Origin: JADJNY01 sp046349615
Lineage (GTDB): Bacteria > Planctomycetota > UBA1135 > GCA-002686595
Length of the DNA: 64,000 bases
Direction: 5' to 3'
Assembly (NCBI GenBank): GCA_046349615.1
Contig: JAXMBZ010000002.1
Span: 434,001-498,000 of the forward strand
Shown here one piece after another: positions 8,400 to 16,934 of the stretch. The notes beneath the pieces are model-generated. The model made no database searches and had not been told where the DNA came from. It saw only the letters and a program-made list of their open reading frames with translations. The position numbers and the translations under genes are program-made. Within the stretch, counting starts at the first letter, position 1. Each line of letters starts with the position of its first letter.

Positions 8400-8929
8400 G
8401 CGCCTCGGATCGCGGCGCCGGCCCGGTCCCCGACGGCGAACGCGCGCTCCTGCGGCACGCGCTCGCGACGCTCGTCTATCGCGCGGAGAAGACGCTCGCC
8501 GCGCCGCCCGCGGAATTCGCGGAGCTCCGCATCGCACCCGACGCGCGCACGCCGCTCCAACTCGTCGGGCACCTCGGCGACGTGCTCGAGTGGGCGTTCG
8601 AGCTGTGCGAGGGGCGCTGGACCTGGAAGGCCGCGAGCCTCGGCGCGTGGGACGCCGACGTGCAGCGCTTCCGCGCGGCGGCCGAGCGCCTCGACGCGCG
8701 CCTGGCGGACGCGGCGCCGCTCGGGCATCCGGCGACGCAGATCTTCCAGGGCCCGATCGCGGACGCGTTCACGCACGTCGGCCAACTCGCGCTCCTGCGC
8801 CGTCTCGCCGGCGCGCCGGTGCGGCCGGAGAGCTTCGCGCGCGCCGAGATCCGCGCGGGGAACCTCGCGCACGACCCCGACGTTCCGCGCCGCGAGTTCG
8901 ACGGCGACGCGAGCTTCGGTCGACGCTGA
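8396..8929 (+). CDS. DinB-like four-helix protein
   Basis: 177 residues from a GTG that overlaps the actin stop (GTGA), so translation is probably coupled. It looks like a DinB/YfiT-type four-helix bundle: TPLQLVGHLGDVLEWAFEL carries a first histidine, and DAFTHVGQLALLRRLAG carries a second near the end, which are candidate metal ligands. This superfamily contains metal-dependent thiol transferases and many proteins of unknown function. The third metal histidine of characterised members is not obvious. Why it is coupled to a cytoskeletal actin is unknown. The C-terminal 50 residues are Arg/Asp-rich. Confidence 0.65.
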   Translation: MSASDRGAGPVPDGERALLRHALATLVYRAEKTLAAPPAEFAELRIAPDARTPLQLVGHLGDVLEWAFELCEGRWTWKAASLGAWDADVQRFRAAAERLDARLADAAPLGHPATQIFQGPIADAFTHVGQLALLRRLAGAPVRPESFARAEIRAGNLAHDPDVPRREFDGDASFGRR

Positions 8930-8938
8930 TCCGCCGCG

Positions 8939-11062
8939 TCAGCGCGGCGTCGGACCGTCGAGACGCGCCGCGGGCGGCGCGGAGAGCGCGCTCGCGCCGA
9001 ACTCGGGCGGGAGACCGTACGCCTCGGGGTTCAAGTAGCGCCCGCGCATCGGGCCCTGCTTCTCTTCCTCCACGGGGATGCGGTTCTTCTCGGCCCACGG
9101 GTCCTGGCGCACGCCGGTCACCTGCCACGAGACGAGCACGTGCGGGCGGTCGCTCCGGATCGTGAAGCGGTTCTCGTGCACGCCGCGCGCGACGCGCACC
9201 TGCGCGAAGTCGTCCGCGTCGATCACGGTGAGCTGGTAGCGGAAGTCCCGGTTGAGCGCCTCGAACCACGCCGGCATTTCGATCGTCGCGGCGCCGCCCG
9301 CGTCCGTCTCGACGTTGCCTTGGTACACGTTCAGCATGTCCGGGCTCTCGACGAACGAGTGCGAGAGCGTCTTGTTCGCCGGGTCGAGCGGATGGTCGAT
9401 CTTGAACGAGCCGCCCGCCTTCGACAGCGTGCCGTTGACGTGCACCTTGCCGTCGAACACCGCGGCGTACGCGTTCTGGCTGCTCGAACGGTTGCGCACG
9501 TAGAGGCCGTTCGACGTGTTCGTGCTCGCGCCCGACGTCGAATCGGCGGAGCTGCCCATCGCGACGCCGGTCGAGCTCGCGACCTGGAACCAGCCGCCGT
9601 AGCCGCCGGTCGCGCTCGTGTCCTGCGCGAACACTCCGAAGCCGCTCGGCGCGTCGGACTCGAAGAAGCCGCCGAAGGAGCTCCCCGTCGACGTCCCGAG
9701 CGCCTCGCCGTACACGCCGATGCCGTCGCGCGTGTGCGTGCGGCCGACGACGCCGAAGCTGCGCGTCGCGCTCGTCGCGGTGGTCTCGCCGAGCACGGCG
9801 ATCGCGCCGTCGGCGGTGCTCGCGTTCGCGTGCGTCGAGATCACGGAGCTCGATCCGGCGAGGACGAGCGGCACGGGCATCGAGCGCAGGAACGCCGAGC
9901 TGTCGAGGCCGTCGAGGAGGTCCGCGTTCAGGTTCGCGACGCGCGACGTGCTCGTCACCGCGAACGGCGCGGACGCGTTCGTGAAGCTCGGCGTGCCGGA
10001 GAACGTCTTCGGGCCGGAGATCGTCTGCGCGCCGAGCGTCAGCACGACGTTCGGCGAGAGCCGCGCGTCCGAGAGCGTCCCCGTCGCGACGCGCGCGGCG
10101 TCGAGCCCCGTCAGTGCGGAGCCGTCGCCCGCGAAGCTCTGTGCGCGCGCGGCGCCGGCGACGTCGAGCCGCGCCGACGGAGTGATCGTCCCGAGGCCGA
10201 CGCGTCCGCTCGGATCGACGAAGAAGTCGTTCGAGAGCGGCATCAGCATCCCGAGCTCCGGCACGGACGACGCGGACAGACACGCGCCCGGCTGTGCCTG
10301 GTCCGTGATCCCGTCGACGCAGCGCGGCGCGGGGAGCATCGCGGCGGTCGGCGTCGTCGTGTTCGGCGCCGTTCCCGCGGCGACCGGCGTCGGCGTCGGG
10401 GGCGCGGCGCTCGCGGCGGCGGGGGGCGGCGTCGGCGCGGAGGCCGTGGTGCCGAGCCCGAGCGCGATGCGTTCGAAGCGCTCGCCGCGCACGTTCCGCA
10501 GCACGCGCTTGCCGCGCGCTCCGTCGAACTCGAGGTCGAGCCAGCCGTCGGCGTCGAAGTCGAGCCAGCGCGCGGCCGCGTCGGCCGAGGGCTGCGCGAC
10601 GCCGAGCTCCGCCGCGACGTCGACGAAGCCCGCGCTCGTGTTGCGCAGGAGCTGCGTCGGCGCGTTGCGCACGAGGCGCAGGAGGTCGACGCGCCCGTCG
10701 CCGTCGAAATCCGCCGCGAGCACGGCCCGCGTGTTCGCGGCGCCGGCGAGTCCGCGCGCGATGGTCACGTCCTCGAAGCGGCCCGCGCCGCGGTTCTCGA
10801 GCAGGCGGTCCTCGCGCGCCGGGTCACGCACGTAGAGATCGAGGCGCTGATCGCCGTCGAGGTCGAGCCAGACGAGCTCGACGCGCGCTTCGTCGTCGGA
10901 AGACGCAGGCGCGAGCGGTTCCAGCACGATCGCGCCGTTCGGCGCGGGCACGAGCGCGCCGTTCGGCGCCGGCGCGAGCGTCTCGGCCGGCGTTCGCGCG
11001 GCGGACGGGGTCTCGGTCGTCGGGAGCGTGGAGGCGAGCTGGAAGAGCGCGTGGACGAGCAT
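8939..11062 (-). CDS. Exported FG-GAP/VCBS repeat protein with phage-tail-like C-terminal region
   Basis: 707 residues from ATG 11062; MLVHALFQLASTLPTTE could be a weak export signal, and a longer start at 11188 is less likely (Pro/Arg-rich). Residues about 60-200 hold three FG-GAP/VCBS calcium-type loops (DLDGDQRLDL, DFDGDGRVDL, DFDADGWLDL). A Pro/Thr/Ala linker follows. The second half (about 290-600) reads like tail-fibre or trimeric-adhesin repeats (VGLGTITPSARLDV, GDGSALTGLDA, SDARLSPNV, GVYGEA, GVFAQD), rich in Gly, Ser and Thr. The last 100 residues form a small beta-rich domain. A surface or cell-envelope location is inferred. It converges with the DinB-like gene, leaving 9 bases. Confidence 0.75.
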   Translation of the reverse strand: MLVHALFQLASTLPTTETPSAARTPAETLAPAPNGALVPAPNGAIVLEPLAPASSDDEARVELVWLDLDGDQRLDLYVRDPAREDRLLENRGAGRFEDVTIARGLAGAANTRAVLAADFDGDGRVDLLRLVRNAPTQLLRNTSAGFVDVAAELGVAQPSADAAARWLDFDADGWLDLEFDGARGKRVLRNVRGERFERIALGLGTTASAPTPPPAAASAAPPTPTPVAAGTAPNTTTPTAAMLPAPRCVDGITDQAQPGACLSASSVPELGMLMPLSNDFFVDPSGRVGLGTITPSARLDVAGAARAQSFAGDGSALTGLDAARVATGTLSDARLSPNVVLTLGAQTISGPKTFSGTPSFTNASAPFAVTSTSRVANLNADLLDGLDSSAFLRSMPVPLVLAGSSSVISTHANASTADGAIAVLGETTATSATRSFGVVGRTHTRDGIGVYGEALGTSTGSSFGGFFESDAPSGFGVFAQDTSATGGYGGWFQVASSTGVAMGSSADSTSGASTNTSNGLYVRNRSSSQNAYAAVFDGKVHVNGTLSKAGGSFKIDHPLDPANKTLSHSFVESPDMLNVYQGNVETDAGGAATIEMPAWFEALNRDFRYQLTVIDADDFAQVRVARGVHENRFTIRSDRPHVLVSWQVTGVRQDPWAEKNRIPVEEEKQGPMRGRYLNPEAYGLPPEFGASALSAPPAARLDGPTPR

Positions 11063-11480
11063 CGCGGTGGAGCCGCGCGCGCTCCTCACGTGCTCCCTGC
11101 GGCGGAGCGGCGCGCGAAGGCCGCGGTCGGGCCCGCACCGGGGCGCGCCGGGGCCGGGCGGCGGTGGAGGACCGGCACGCGCCGGCATGGAGCTCCGCCG
11201 TCGCCGCTCGAGCTCCCGGCAAGGCTATCCCGTCCGCGCGTCCGTGGTCGTCCCGCGCCGCAGGCCGGAGTGCCGACGGGCCGAGGCGCATCGCGGAGTG
11301 CCGGAGCCGGGGCCTGCGCCGCCTTCCGGCGTCCGGCCGTTCCGCGCCGCGCGGACCGCCGTCCGGAACTTCCTTCCGAGCGCGCTACGCATCGCGGCCG
11401 ATTTCGCGCCGCCCGCGGGATGTCGAAGATCGCGCCGGAGACGTACTCTCCTCGCTCGCGTGCCTCGACGGAACCCGCGC
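11063..11480. other. Divergent gap of 418 bases, no gene supported
   Basis: It lies between the FG-GAP gene (minus) and a 29-residue ORF (plus). The sequence is GC-rich with short inverted repeats and no convincing coding frame. A weak TACTCT at 11444-11449 could serve the small ORF. Readable frames across it are Arg/Pro-rich, typical of non-coding strands in this genome. Confidence 0.4.
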
Positions 11481-11570
11481 ATGAACGACGTCCTGCTCCT
11501 CCTCGCGCTCTTCGGCGGATACTTGCTGCTGCAGCTCGTCATCCTGCCGCGTCTCGGCGTCTCGACATGA
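11481..11570 (+). CDS. Small single-helix membrane protein (29 aa)
   Basis: ATG at 11481, TGA at 11568. The peptide is MNDVLLLLALFGGYLLLQ plus VILPRLGVST: one hydrophobic helix followed by a basic residue and a Pro/Gly turn. That is a typical one-span inner-membrane micropeptide. I do not recognise a named family. There is no strong Shine-Dalgarno sequence. In-frame extension upstream would be Arg/Pro-rich and is not convincing. The neighbour downstream is convergent, so no operon partner suggests a function. A chance ORF is possible. Confidence 0.45.
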   Translation: MNDVLLLLALFGGYLLLQLVILPRLGVST

Positions 11571-11642
11571 ATGGCTCGATCGTGCGCGCCTCGGTCCGAG
11601 GCGCGCGAGTCGAAGCGTCCGCCGGGCCCGTGAGTCCGGCCC

Positions 11643-12545
11643 TCAGCTCGTCGGCCGCGCGAGGTGCGTGACGAGCGCGCCGATGCCCTCGACCGCGCAT
11701 TCGACGACGTCGCCGTCCTTCAAGGGACCGACGCCGGCGGGCGTGCCGGTGAGGATCACGTCGCCGGGGCGCAGCGTGAGGTGGCGCGAGAGGTACTCGA
11801 GCGCGTGCGGCACGTCGACCACGAAGTCCTTCGTCGTCGCGTCCTGACGGAGCTCGCCGTTGACGCGGCACGTGACGCGCAGATCCGCGAGGTCGAGGAA
11901 GTCGCGCGGCACGAAGCACGGCCCGAGCGGGCAGAAGTGGTCGAGGTTCTTCGCGCGGAACCACGGGTACTTCTTCTCGCGGTCCTCGCCCTGCAGCGTG
12001 CGCGCGGTGAGGTCGTTCGCGACGGTGTAGCCCGCGACGTGCTTCCACGCGTCCTCCGCGCGGAGCATCGAGCCCTCGCGGCCGATCACGACCGCGAGCT
12101 CGGCCTCGTGGTCGACGCGCTTCGTGTACCACGGCGGGACGCGCACGGTCGCGCCGTGCGGGACGAGCGTCTCCGGCAGCTTGTTGAAGAAGAGCGGCTC
12201 CTCGGGCACGGCCTCGCCGAACTCGGCAGCGTGTTCCTTGAAGTTCTTGCCCAGCGCCAGGATCTTGCGCACGTCGCGCGGCGGAATGGGGACGTCGAGG
12301 CCGAACTCGCCGAACACGGGCTGCGCCTTCGGCCAGTCCGTCTCGCGCACGCGGCGTTCGAACTCCGCGCGCTCGAAGAACCCCGTCGCGACGAGGTGGA
12401 GCAGATCGAGCGGGATCTTCTGCGTCGAGAGGTAGCGCGAGAGGTCGAGCCAGTGCTCGCCGTACTGCACGACGTAGCTGTTCGTGCCGGACGCGAGGCG
12501 GAACACGCGCAGGATCGGGGACGGGGTGGAGTTCGCGGCGCTCAT
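11643..12545 (-). CDS. Fumarylacetoacetate hydrolase (FAH) family protein
   Basis: 300 residues. An N-terminal domain of about 95 residues precedes the FAH core: LGKNFKEHAAEFG, the metal-binding VDHEAELAVVIG (Glu-x-Glu), GYTVANDLTART with the third acidic ligand, and LTGTPAGVG. Members use Mg2+ or Mn2+ to cleave carbon-carbon bonds or decarboxylate/isomerise 2-oxo acids, often in aromatic or uronate catabolism; the exact substrate is not readable. It starts 90 bases downstream of the toroid-protein gene on the same strand. The ATG at 12545 fits the family N-terminus. It acts in the cytoplasm (no signal peptide). Confidence 0.9.
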   Translation of the reverse strand: MSAANSTPSPILRVFRLASGTNSYVVQYGEHWLDLSRYLSTQKIPLDLLHLVATGFFERAEFERRVRETDWPKAQPVFGEFGLDVPIPPRDVRKILALGKNFKEHAAEFGEAVPEEPLFFNKLPETLVPHGATVRVPPWYTKRVDHEAELAVVIGREGSMLRAEDAWKHVAGYTVANDLTARTLQGEDREKKYPWFRAKNLDHFCPLGPCFVPRDFLDLADLRVTCRVNGELRQDATTKDFVVDVPHALEYLSRHLTLRPGDVILTGTPAGVGPLKDGDVVECAVEGIGALVTHLARPTS

Positions 12546-12638
12546 GGTGCGGTGGGGGAGCGAAATCGCCGCCGCCGCGCCGGGCGTCCTCGAGGACGCG
12601 CGATCGCGGCGGCGTGCGGCCGTTCGCGGGCGGGGATC

Positions 12639-14435
12639 CTACTTCGGCATCGCCGCGTCGAGCGAGAGCAGCGCGTAGGTCGTCGCGAGGACGGGGTTCC
12701 CTTCCCACCAACGGCCGGCGTTCTCGTTGACCCAGGAGCCGTCCTCCTTCTTCTGCATCGCGACCAGGCGGCCGCAGAGCTGCTTGCGCCACGGGTTCGC
12801 CTTGCCGGACGCGTCGACGACGGTCTCCTCGCCGTACAGCGCGAGCGACTTCGCCATCGTGTGGAGGTAGTAGAAGAGCCCCTGGTACGGCGCGTTCGGC
12901 TCGCTCGAGCTCTCGAAGCCCGGGTTCACGTCGAGCGTGTAGTGCTTTTGGAGCCACTGCCAGCACGCCTTCATGCGCGGGTCGTCCTTCGGGAGGCCGC
13001 AGAGGATGTAGCCCTTGAGCAGCGCGTAGCTCATCGAGCCGTAGGAGCGCGACACCTTCTTGCCGTCGGCGAGCTCGACGAACCCGGCCTTCGACGTGCC
13101 GGGGCCGTAGCCCGCGCCGCCGTCGTCGCCGCTGACGATCGTCTTGCCGTCCGTGTCCACCAGCTTGATGTCGTTCGACTCCGAGCGGTTCTGGCAGCGC
13201 TGCAGGAACACGAGCGCGCGCTTGTACGCGGCGTCGCCCTTGTCGAGGCCGGAGGCGGCGAGCGCTTCGAGCGCGAACTGCACGTTCGAGAGGTCGGGGC
13301 GCTGCTCGTCGCCGTAGCTGTTGCCGCCGTAGTAGGGATGATCCGGCGAGTAGCCTTCGGCCTCGTCGGCCTGCAACGCGACGAGCCACGCGCGCGCCTT
13401 CGCGATCACGGGCTCGTACTCGGGCTTCTTCGCGCGTGCGAGCGCCATGATCGCCGCGGAGGTCGTGTAGTTCGCGAGCTGCTCGTTGTGGATCGAGCCG
13501 TCGGGCTGCTGCAAGGACACGAGCCACGTCAGGGCGTTGTCGATCGCCTTCTGGATCTCGGCGGGGCGCGGCTCGGGCACGCACTGGAGCGCGCCGACGG
13601 CCATCGCGGTGATGCCCGCGCTCGGGTCGCCGGGGCGCGCTTCGTAGATGCCGTTCTTGCCCTTCGAGAGCAGGAACTGGGCGCCGCGCTGCAGCGCCGC
13701 GAGCGCCTTCGCCTTGTCCGCGTCCTCGAAGCCGGGGAGCGGCTTCGGCGCGGCGGCGGGGCTCGAACTCGACGAGCTCGTCTTCGCGTAGAGCTCGCAG
13801 AGCGCGAGCGCGACACGCGCGGTCTCGACGACCTTGCCCTTCGCGCCGTCCCATGCGCCGTCGGGGCCGCGCTTCGCGCAGAGCTCGTTCGCGAGCTTCT
13901 TCATCGCGTCCTTGTCGGCGGGGATCGCGATCCCCGTGGCGGCGGGCGCGGCCGCCGACTGGCCGGCGAACGCGAGCGCCTTCGCGAGCAGCGCCTTGCT
14001 CGCGGCGTCCGCGTGACGCGAGAGCGCCATCACCGCGAGCGCGTTCTGCTCCGCGATCTGCGCGCCCTTCGCGTCGGCGTCGTGGATCGAACCGTCCGCG
14101 GCCTGGCGCGCCGCGAGGAACTCGAGCGCCTTCGCGACGAACGGACCGTCGGCGCGCCGGTAGTGGTCGGGAGAATCCGCGAGCACGGCGAGCACCCACG
14201 CGGTGCCTTCGACGCCGCCGGCGTAGCTGCCCGACTTCAGGTCCTGCGTGCCGCGCAGCCACGCGACGGTCTTGCGCAACTCGCCCTTGAGGTCGACCTC
14301 CTTCGCGGGCGCCGCGGCCGCGTTCTGCGCGGGGAGGACGCGCGCCTCGGACGACGGGAGCGCGGAGCTCGGTCGACCGACGGCGAGCGCGAGGACGAGC
14401 GGAAGGACGAGGGAACGTGCGGTTCTGGCGATCAT
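12639..14435 (-). CDS. Exported prenyltransferase/squalene-cyclase-like repeat protein
   Basis: 598 residues. An N-terminal signal peptide (RSLVLPLVLALAVGRPSSA) is followed by alpha/alpha-toroid repeats of the prenyltransferase/squalene-oxidase type: LEFLAARQAADGSI, LTWLVSLQQPDGSI, FLQRCQNRSESND, WLQKHYTLD and LVAMQKKEDGSWV, each a helix followed by a QxxDGSW-like turn. A Ser/Pro low-complexity insert sits near residue 220. I see no DxDD cyclase motif or zinc-site pattern, so it is probably not a triterpene cyclase but an extracytoplasmic toroid of unknown function, a group common in planctomycetes. A TAGAAT box lies 7 bases before the ATG, suggesting a leaderless mRNA. Confidence 0.82.
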   Translation of the reverse strand: MIARTARSLVLPLVLALAVGRPSSALPSSEARVLPAQNAAAAPAKEVDLKGELRKTVAWLRGTQDLKSGSYAGGVEGTAWVLAVLADSPDHYRRADGPFVAKALEFLAARQAADGSIHDADAKGAQIAEQNALAVMALSRHADAASKALLAKALAFAGQSAAAPAATGIAIPADKDAMKKLANELCAKRGPDGAWDGAKGKVVETARVALALCELYAKTSSSSSSPAAAPKPLPGFEDADKAKALAALQRGAQFLLSKGKNGIYEARPGDPSAGITAMAVGALQCVPEPRPAEIQKAIDNALTWLVSLQQPDGSIHNEQLANYTTSAAIMALARAKKPEYEPVIAKARAWLVALQADEAEGYSPDHPYYGGNSYGDEQRPDLSNVQFALEALAASGLDKGDAAYKRALVFLQRCQNRSESNDIKLVDTDGKTIVSGDDGGAGYGPGTSKAGFVELADGKKVSRSYGSMSYALLKGYILCGLPKDDPRMKACWQWLQKHYTLDVNPGFESSSEPNAPYQGLFYYLHTMAKSLALYGEETVVDASGKANPWRKQLCGRLVAMQKKEDGSWVNENAGRWWEGNPVLATTYALLSLDAAMPK

Positions 14436-14442
14436 GGCCGGG

Positions 14443-14448
14443 ATTCTA
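14443..14448 (-). promoter_or_regulatory. Candidate -10 box, toroid-protein gene (leaderless type)
   Basis: TAGAAT on the minus strand, five of six to the TATAAT consensus, ending 7 bases before the ATG at 14435. No clear -35 and no Shine-Dalgarno. Confidence 0.45.
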
Positions 14449-14566
14449 TCCACGCCGACCGCTCGTTCTACACGCCGCGGGAAGGGCGGTTTGGAGCGCG
14501 GTTCCCGGCGCGAAATGCCCGGGTTTCTTTCCGCGCACCCGGGGGCCGTTTGCGCTCCTGCGCAGC

Positions 14567-14572
14567 TAGGCT
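14567..14572 (+). promoter_or_regulatory. Candidate -10 box of the deiodinase-like gene
   Basis: TAGGCT about 40 bases ahead of the ATG at 14613. No matching -35 found. The hexamer recurs before several genes in the window. Confidence 0.3.
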
Positions 14573-14612
14573 GTCGGCGCCCCGCCCTTCCTCTCGACCG
14601 TGCGACCCTCCC

Positions 14613-15329
14613 ATGACCGACGACGTTCCCGCGCGGCGCTTCCTCCCTCTCGCGTTCACGCGCCGCACCGAGCCCGAGATGCGCGCGCGCGCCGCGGCCT
14701 TCGCGGCGGAGCTCGCCGAACGCCGCAGCGTGCGCGCGTTCCGGCCCGATCCGATCCCGCTCGACGTCCTCGACGCGTGCATCCTCGCCGCGAGCCGCGC
14801 CCCTTCGGGTGCGAATCGACAGCCGTGGACGTTCGTCGTCGTCACGGACCCGGCGACGAAGCGCGCGATCCGGTCGGCCGCGGAGGAGGAAGAACGCGCG
14901 AGCTACTCGGAGCGCATGAACGACGAGTGGCTCGCCGCGCTCGAGCCCCTGGGCACGACGTGGGAGAAGCCCTTCCTCGAGATCGCTCCCGCCTTGGTCG
15001 TCGTCTTCCGCCACGCGTACGGCACCGAACCGGGGCCGTGGAGCCTCTCGGGCCCGCGCGGCGAGCACGCCTATCAGAACTACTACGTCCAGGAATCCGT
15101 CGGGATCGCCTGCGGCTTCCTGATCGCCGCGCTGCACCACGCGGGACTCGCGACGCTCACGCACACGCCGAGCCCGATGGCGTTCCTGGCGCGCATCCTG
15201 GGGCGGCCCGAGAACGAGAAGCCGTACCTGCTGCTCCCCGTGGGGTATCCGGCCGAGGACTGCGTCGTGCCCGACGTCGCGCGCAAGCCCCTCGAGCTCG
15301 TGCGCGTGCGCGAGGCGCCGCGGGTCTGA
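14613..15329 (+). CDS. Iodotyrosine deiodinase-like nitroreductase-family flavoprotein
   Basis: 238 residues of the FMN nitroreductase fold: ERRSVRAFRPDPIP, APSGANRQPWTFVVV, a central SVGIACGFLIAALHHAGL helix, and LGRPENEKPYLLLPVGYP near the end. The whole protein follows recalled vertebrate iodotyrosine deiodinase. The substrate-lid triad is present as E94, Y98 and K119, with the same spacing (4 and 21) as E/Y/K in IYD. Those enzymes reductively dehalogenate halotyrosines using FMN and NAD(P)H. Here a soluble halotyrosine dehalogenase is the best call; a generic nitroreductase is the alternative. Vertebrate IYD has an N-terminal membrane anchor that is absent here. Confidence 0.82.
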   Translation: MTDDVPARRFLPLAFTRRTEPEMRARAAAFAAELAERRSVRAFRPDPIPLDVLDACILAASRAPSGANRQPWTFVVVTDPATKRAIRSAAEEEERASYSERMNDEWLAALEPLGTTWEKPFLEIAPALVVVFRHAYGTEPGPWSLSGPRGEHAYQNYYVQESVGIACGFLIAALHHAGLATLTHTPSPMAFLARILGRPENEKPYLLLPVGYPAEDCVVPDVARKPLELVRVREAPRV

Positions 15330-15400
15330 GGGCCTGCGTCCTCGCGCGGCGCGCCCCTCGCACGCCGGCGGAGGGCGCGGCGCGTGCGAACGTCGTCGGC

Positions 15401-15429
15401 TTGACTCCGCCCCGCCGCGCAAGGAGCCT
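15401..15429 (+). promoter_or_regulatory. Candidate promoter of the MgtC-like gene
   Basis: TTGACT, 17 bases, GAGCCT. Predicted transcription start near 15436, giving a leader of about 24 bases that contains the GGAGGT ribosome site at 15450-15455. Confidence 0.45.
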
Positions 15430-15459
15430 CTCCGCAGCGGCTCTGCCGTGGAGGTCGAC

Positions 15460-16152
15460 ATGCGTGAGATCCTCGTCCAGGACTGGTGGCCTCTGCTCGG
15501 CAAACCCGCGGCGCCGATCGTGCTCGCGCTCGTCGCGGTGCTGTGCGGCGCGCTCGTCGGCACGGAGCGCGAGCGCAAGGAGAAGCCCGCGGGCCTGCGC
15601 ACGCTCGTGCTCGTCTGCTTGGGCTCCGCGACCTTCACGATGGTCTCGTTCGTCTTCACGACGACGACCGGCGACTCCGGCCGCGTCGCGGCGCAGATCG
15701 TCACCGGCATCGGCTTCCTCGGCGCGGGCGTGATCCTGCACGGCGCGAGCGGCGTCAGCGGGACGACGACCGCCGCGACGGTGTGGATGACGGCCGCGAC
15801 GGGCATGACGGTCGGCGCGGGCTACGCACCGGCGGGGATCGCGCTCAGCCTGCTCACGCGGCTCGCGCTGACGGGCATCCACGGCATCGAGATGCGCTCC
15901 TTCGGCGCGGTGCGCCGGGCGCGCATCGAGCTCGTGTACGCGCCGGACCACGGCAAGGCGCGCGTGCGGATCGAGAAGATCCTCGAGGACTTCCACGTGC
16001 CGCAGGACGCCGAGCACGAGGAGGGCGAGGCCGACGGTCTGCAGCGGATGAACTTCCGCTTCGAGATGCCGCGGCGCTTCAGCCGCGACATGCTCTACCA
16101 GCTCGCCTGCCTCCCCGAGGTGCGCGAGCTCCAGTGCCACGACGAAGCCTGA
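15460..16152 (+). CDS. MgtC/SapB family membrane protein
   Basis: 230 residues from ATG 15460; GGAGGT at 15450-15455 places the start here rather than at the GTG at 15448. Four or five helices are visible: IVLALVAVLCGALVGTERE, TLVLVCLGSATFTMVSFVF, IVTGIGFLGAGVILHG and AATVWMTAATGMTVGAGY. The signature GTERERKEKPAGLRT and GIGFLGAGVI are conserved in MgtC. A cytoplasmic ACT-like domain follows from about residue 150. MgtC-type proteins affect membrane potential, Mg2+ homeostasis or ATP synthase in other bacteria; the role here is not known. It stands alone between a nitroreductase-family gene and a convergent operon. Confidence 0.9.
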   Translation: MREILVQDWWPLLGKPAAPIVLALVAVLCGALVGTERERKEKPAGLRTLVLVCLGSATFTMVSFVFTTTTGDSGRVAAQIVTGIGFLGAGVILHGASGVSGTTTAATVWMTAATGMTVGAGYAPAGIALSLLTRLALTGIHGIEMRSFGAVRRARIELVYAPDHGKARVRIEKILEDFHVPQDAEHEEGEADGLQRMNFRFEMPRRFSRDMLYQLACLPEVRELQCHDEA

Positions 16153-16176
16153 ACGCGCGCGGGCGGGCCGAGCGCG

Positions 16177-16491
16177 TCAACGCAGCTTGACCGCCGTCCC
16201 GTACGCGAGGAACTCGGCCGCGCCCGTCGCGATCTCGCAGCCGGCGAAGCGGAGACCGACGACCGCGTCCGCGCCGCGCATGCGCGCTTCCTCGAGCATG
16301 CGGTCGAGCGCTTCCTCGCGCGCTTGGGCCAGGAGCTTCGTGTACTCGTGGATCTCGCCGCCGACGAGGTTCTTGAACCACGCGTTGACGTCCTCGCCGA
16401 CGTGTCCGCCGCGGACCGTGCTCCCGCGCACGAGGCCGAGCGCCTCGCGGATCTCGCGGCCGGGGACGGTGTCGGTCGTGCAGAGGATCAT
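16177..16491 (-). CDS. YbjQ/UPF0145 family protein
   Basis: 104 residues matching the YbjQ family end to end: ILCTTDTVPGREI, GLVRGSTVRGGHVG, LVGGEIHEYTKLLAQARE, MRGADAVVGLRF and AEFLAYGTAVKL. Family members form pentamers and are of unknown function. The ATG overlaps the anti-sigma stop by four bases, so it is the last gene of the lpxB-sigma-anti-sigma operon. Its link to envelope stress is suggested only by this position. It is cytosolic, with no signal peptide or membrane segment. Confidence 0.9.
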   Translation of the reverse strand: MILCTTDTVPGREIREALGLVRGSTVRGGHVGEDVNAWFKNLVGGEIHEYTKLLAQAREEALDRMLEEARMRGADAVVGLRFAGCEIATGAAEFLAYGTAVKLR

Positions 16492-16934
16492 CGCTTCACC
16501 TTGGTGTACGGGTCGTAGGGCAGCGTGCGCACGCGGTTGCGCAGGGTGAGGCCGAGGAGGAGCAGGAGCCCCGTCGAGAGCGCGATCAAGCAGACCTTCG
16601 GGAGCAGGTCGAGCTCGCACGTGCACTCCGTCCAGAGGATCCAGCCCGCGAGGCCGAGCGTCGCGAGCACGATCAGCGTCCACGCGAGCGGTGACAGCGC
16701 GCGCGTCATGGGCGAACGTGCGATGCGCGCCCACTCGTGGTCCTGCGGTTCGGCGGGGGCCGCGTGGCGCGCGAGCAGGTCGAGCTCGCGCAGCTCGGTG
16801 AGCTCTTTCGCGAGGCGCGGTTCGCGCGCGAGCCGCGCCTCGAACGCCGCGCGCTCCGCGGGCGCGAGCTCGCCGTCGGCGTAGGCCATCGCGAGGAGTT
16901 CGTCCGGCGTGGGATCGCGTTCCGCGGGTCTCAT
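16488..16934 (-). CDS. Anti-sigma factor-like two-helix membrane protein
   Basis: 148 residues. The N-terminal 60 residues resemble a RsiW/anti-sigma helical domain (ELLAMAYADGELAPAERAAFEARL) but lack the HxxxCxxC zinc motif. Two transmembrane helices follow (LAWTLIVLATLGLAGWILW and VCLIALSTGLLLLLGLTL), with a short CTCE loop between them. The ATG overlaps the sigma stop by four bases. By position and architecture it should hold the upstream ECF sigma factor at the membrane until a signal releases it; the signal is unknown. The short C-terminal tail is basic. Confidence 0.75.
   Translation of the reverse strand: MRPAERDPTPDELLAMAYADGELAPAERAAFEARLAREPRLAKELTELRELDLLARHAAPAEPQDHEWARIARSPMTRALSPLAWTLIVLATLGLAGWILWTECTCELDLLPKVCLIALSTGLLLLLGLTLRNRVRTLPYDPYTKVKR

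Noticed and set aside
11664..15329. A plus-strand frame of over 1200 codons ending in the deiodinase-like gene
   Set aside because: It is antisense to the FAH and toroid genes with GC-shadow composition; the real start is the ATG at 14613.
15448..15459. GTG at 15448 as start of the MgtC-like gene
   Set aside because: The GGAGGT at 15450-15455 lies after it and is correctly placed for the ATG at 15460.
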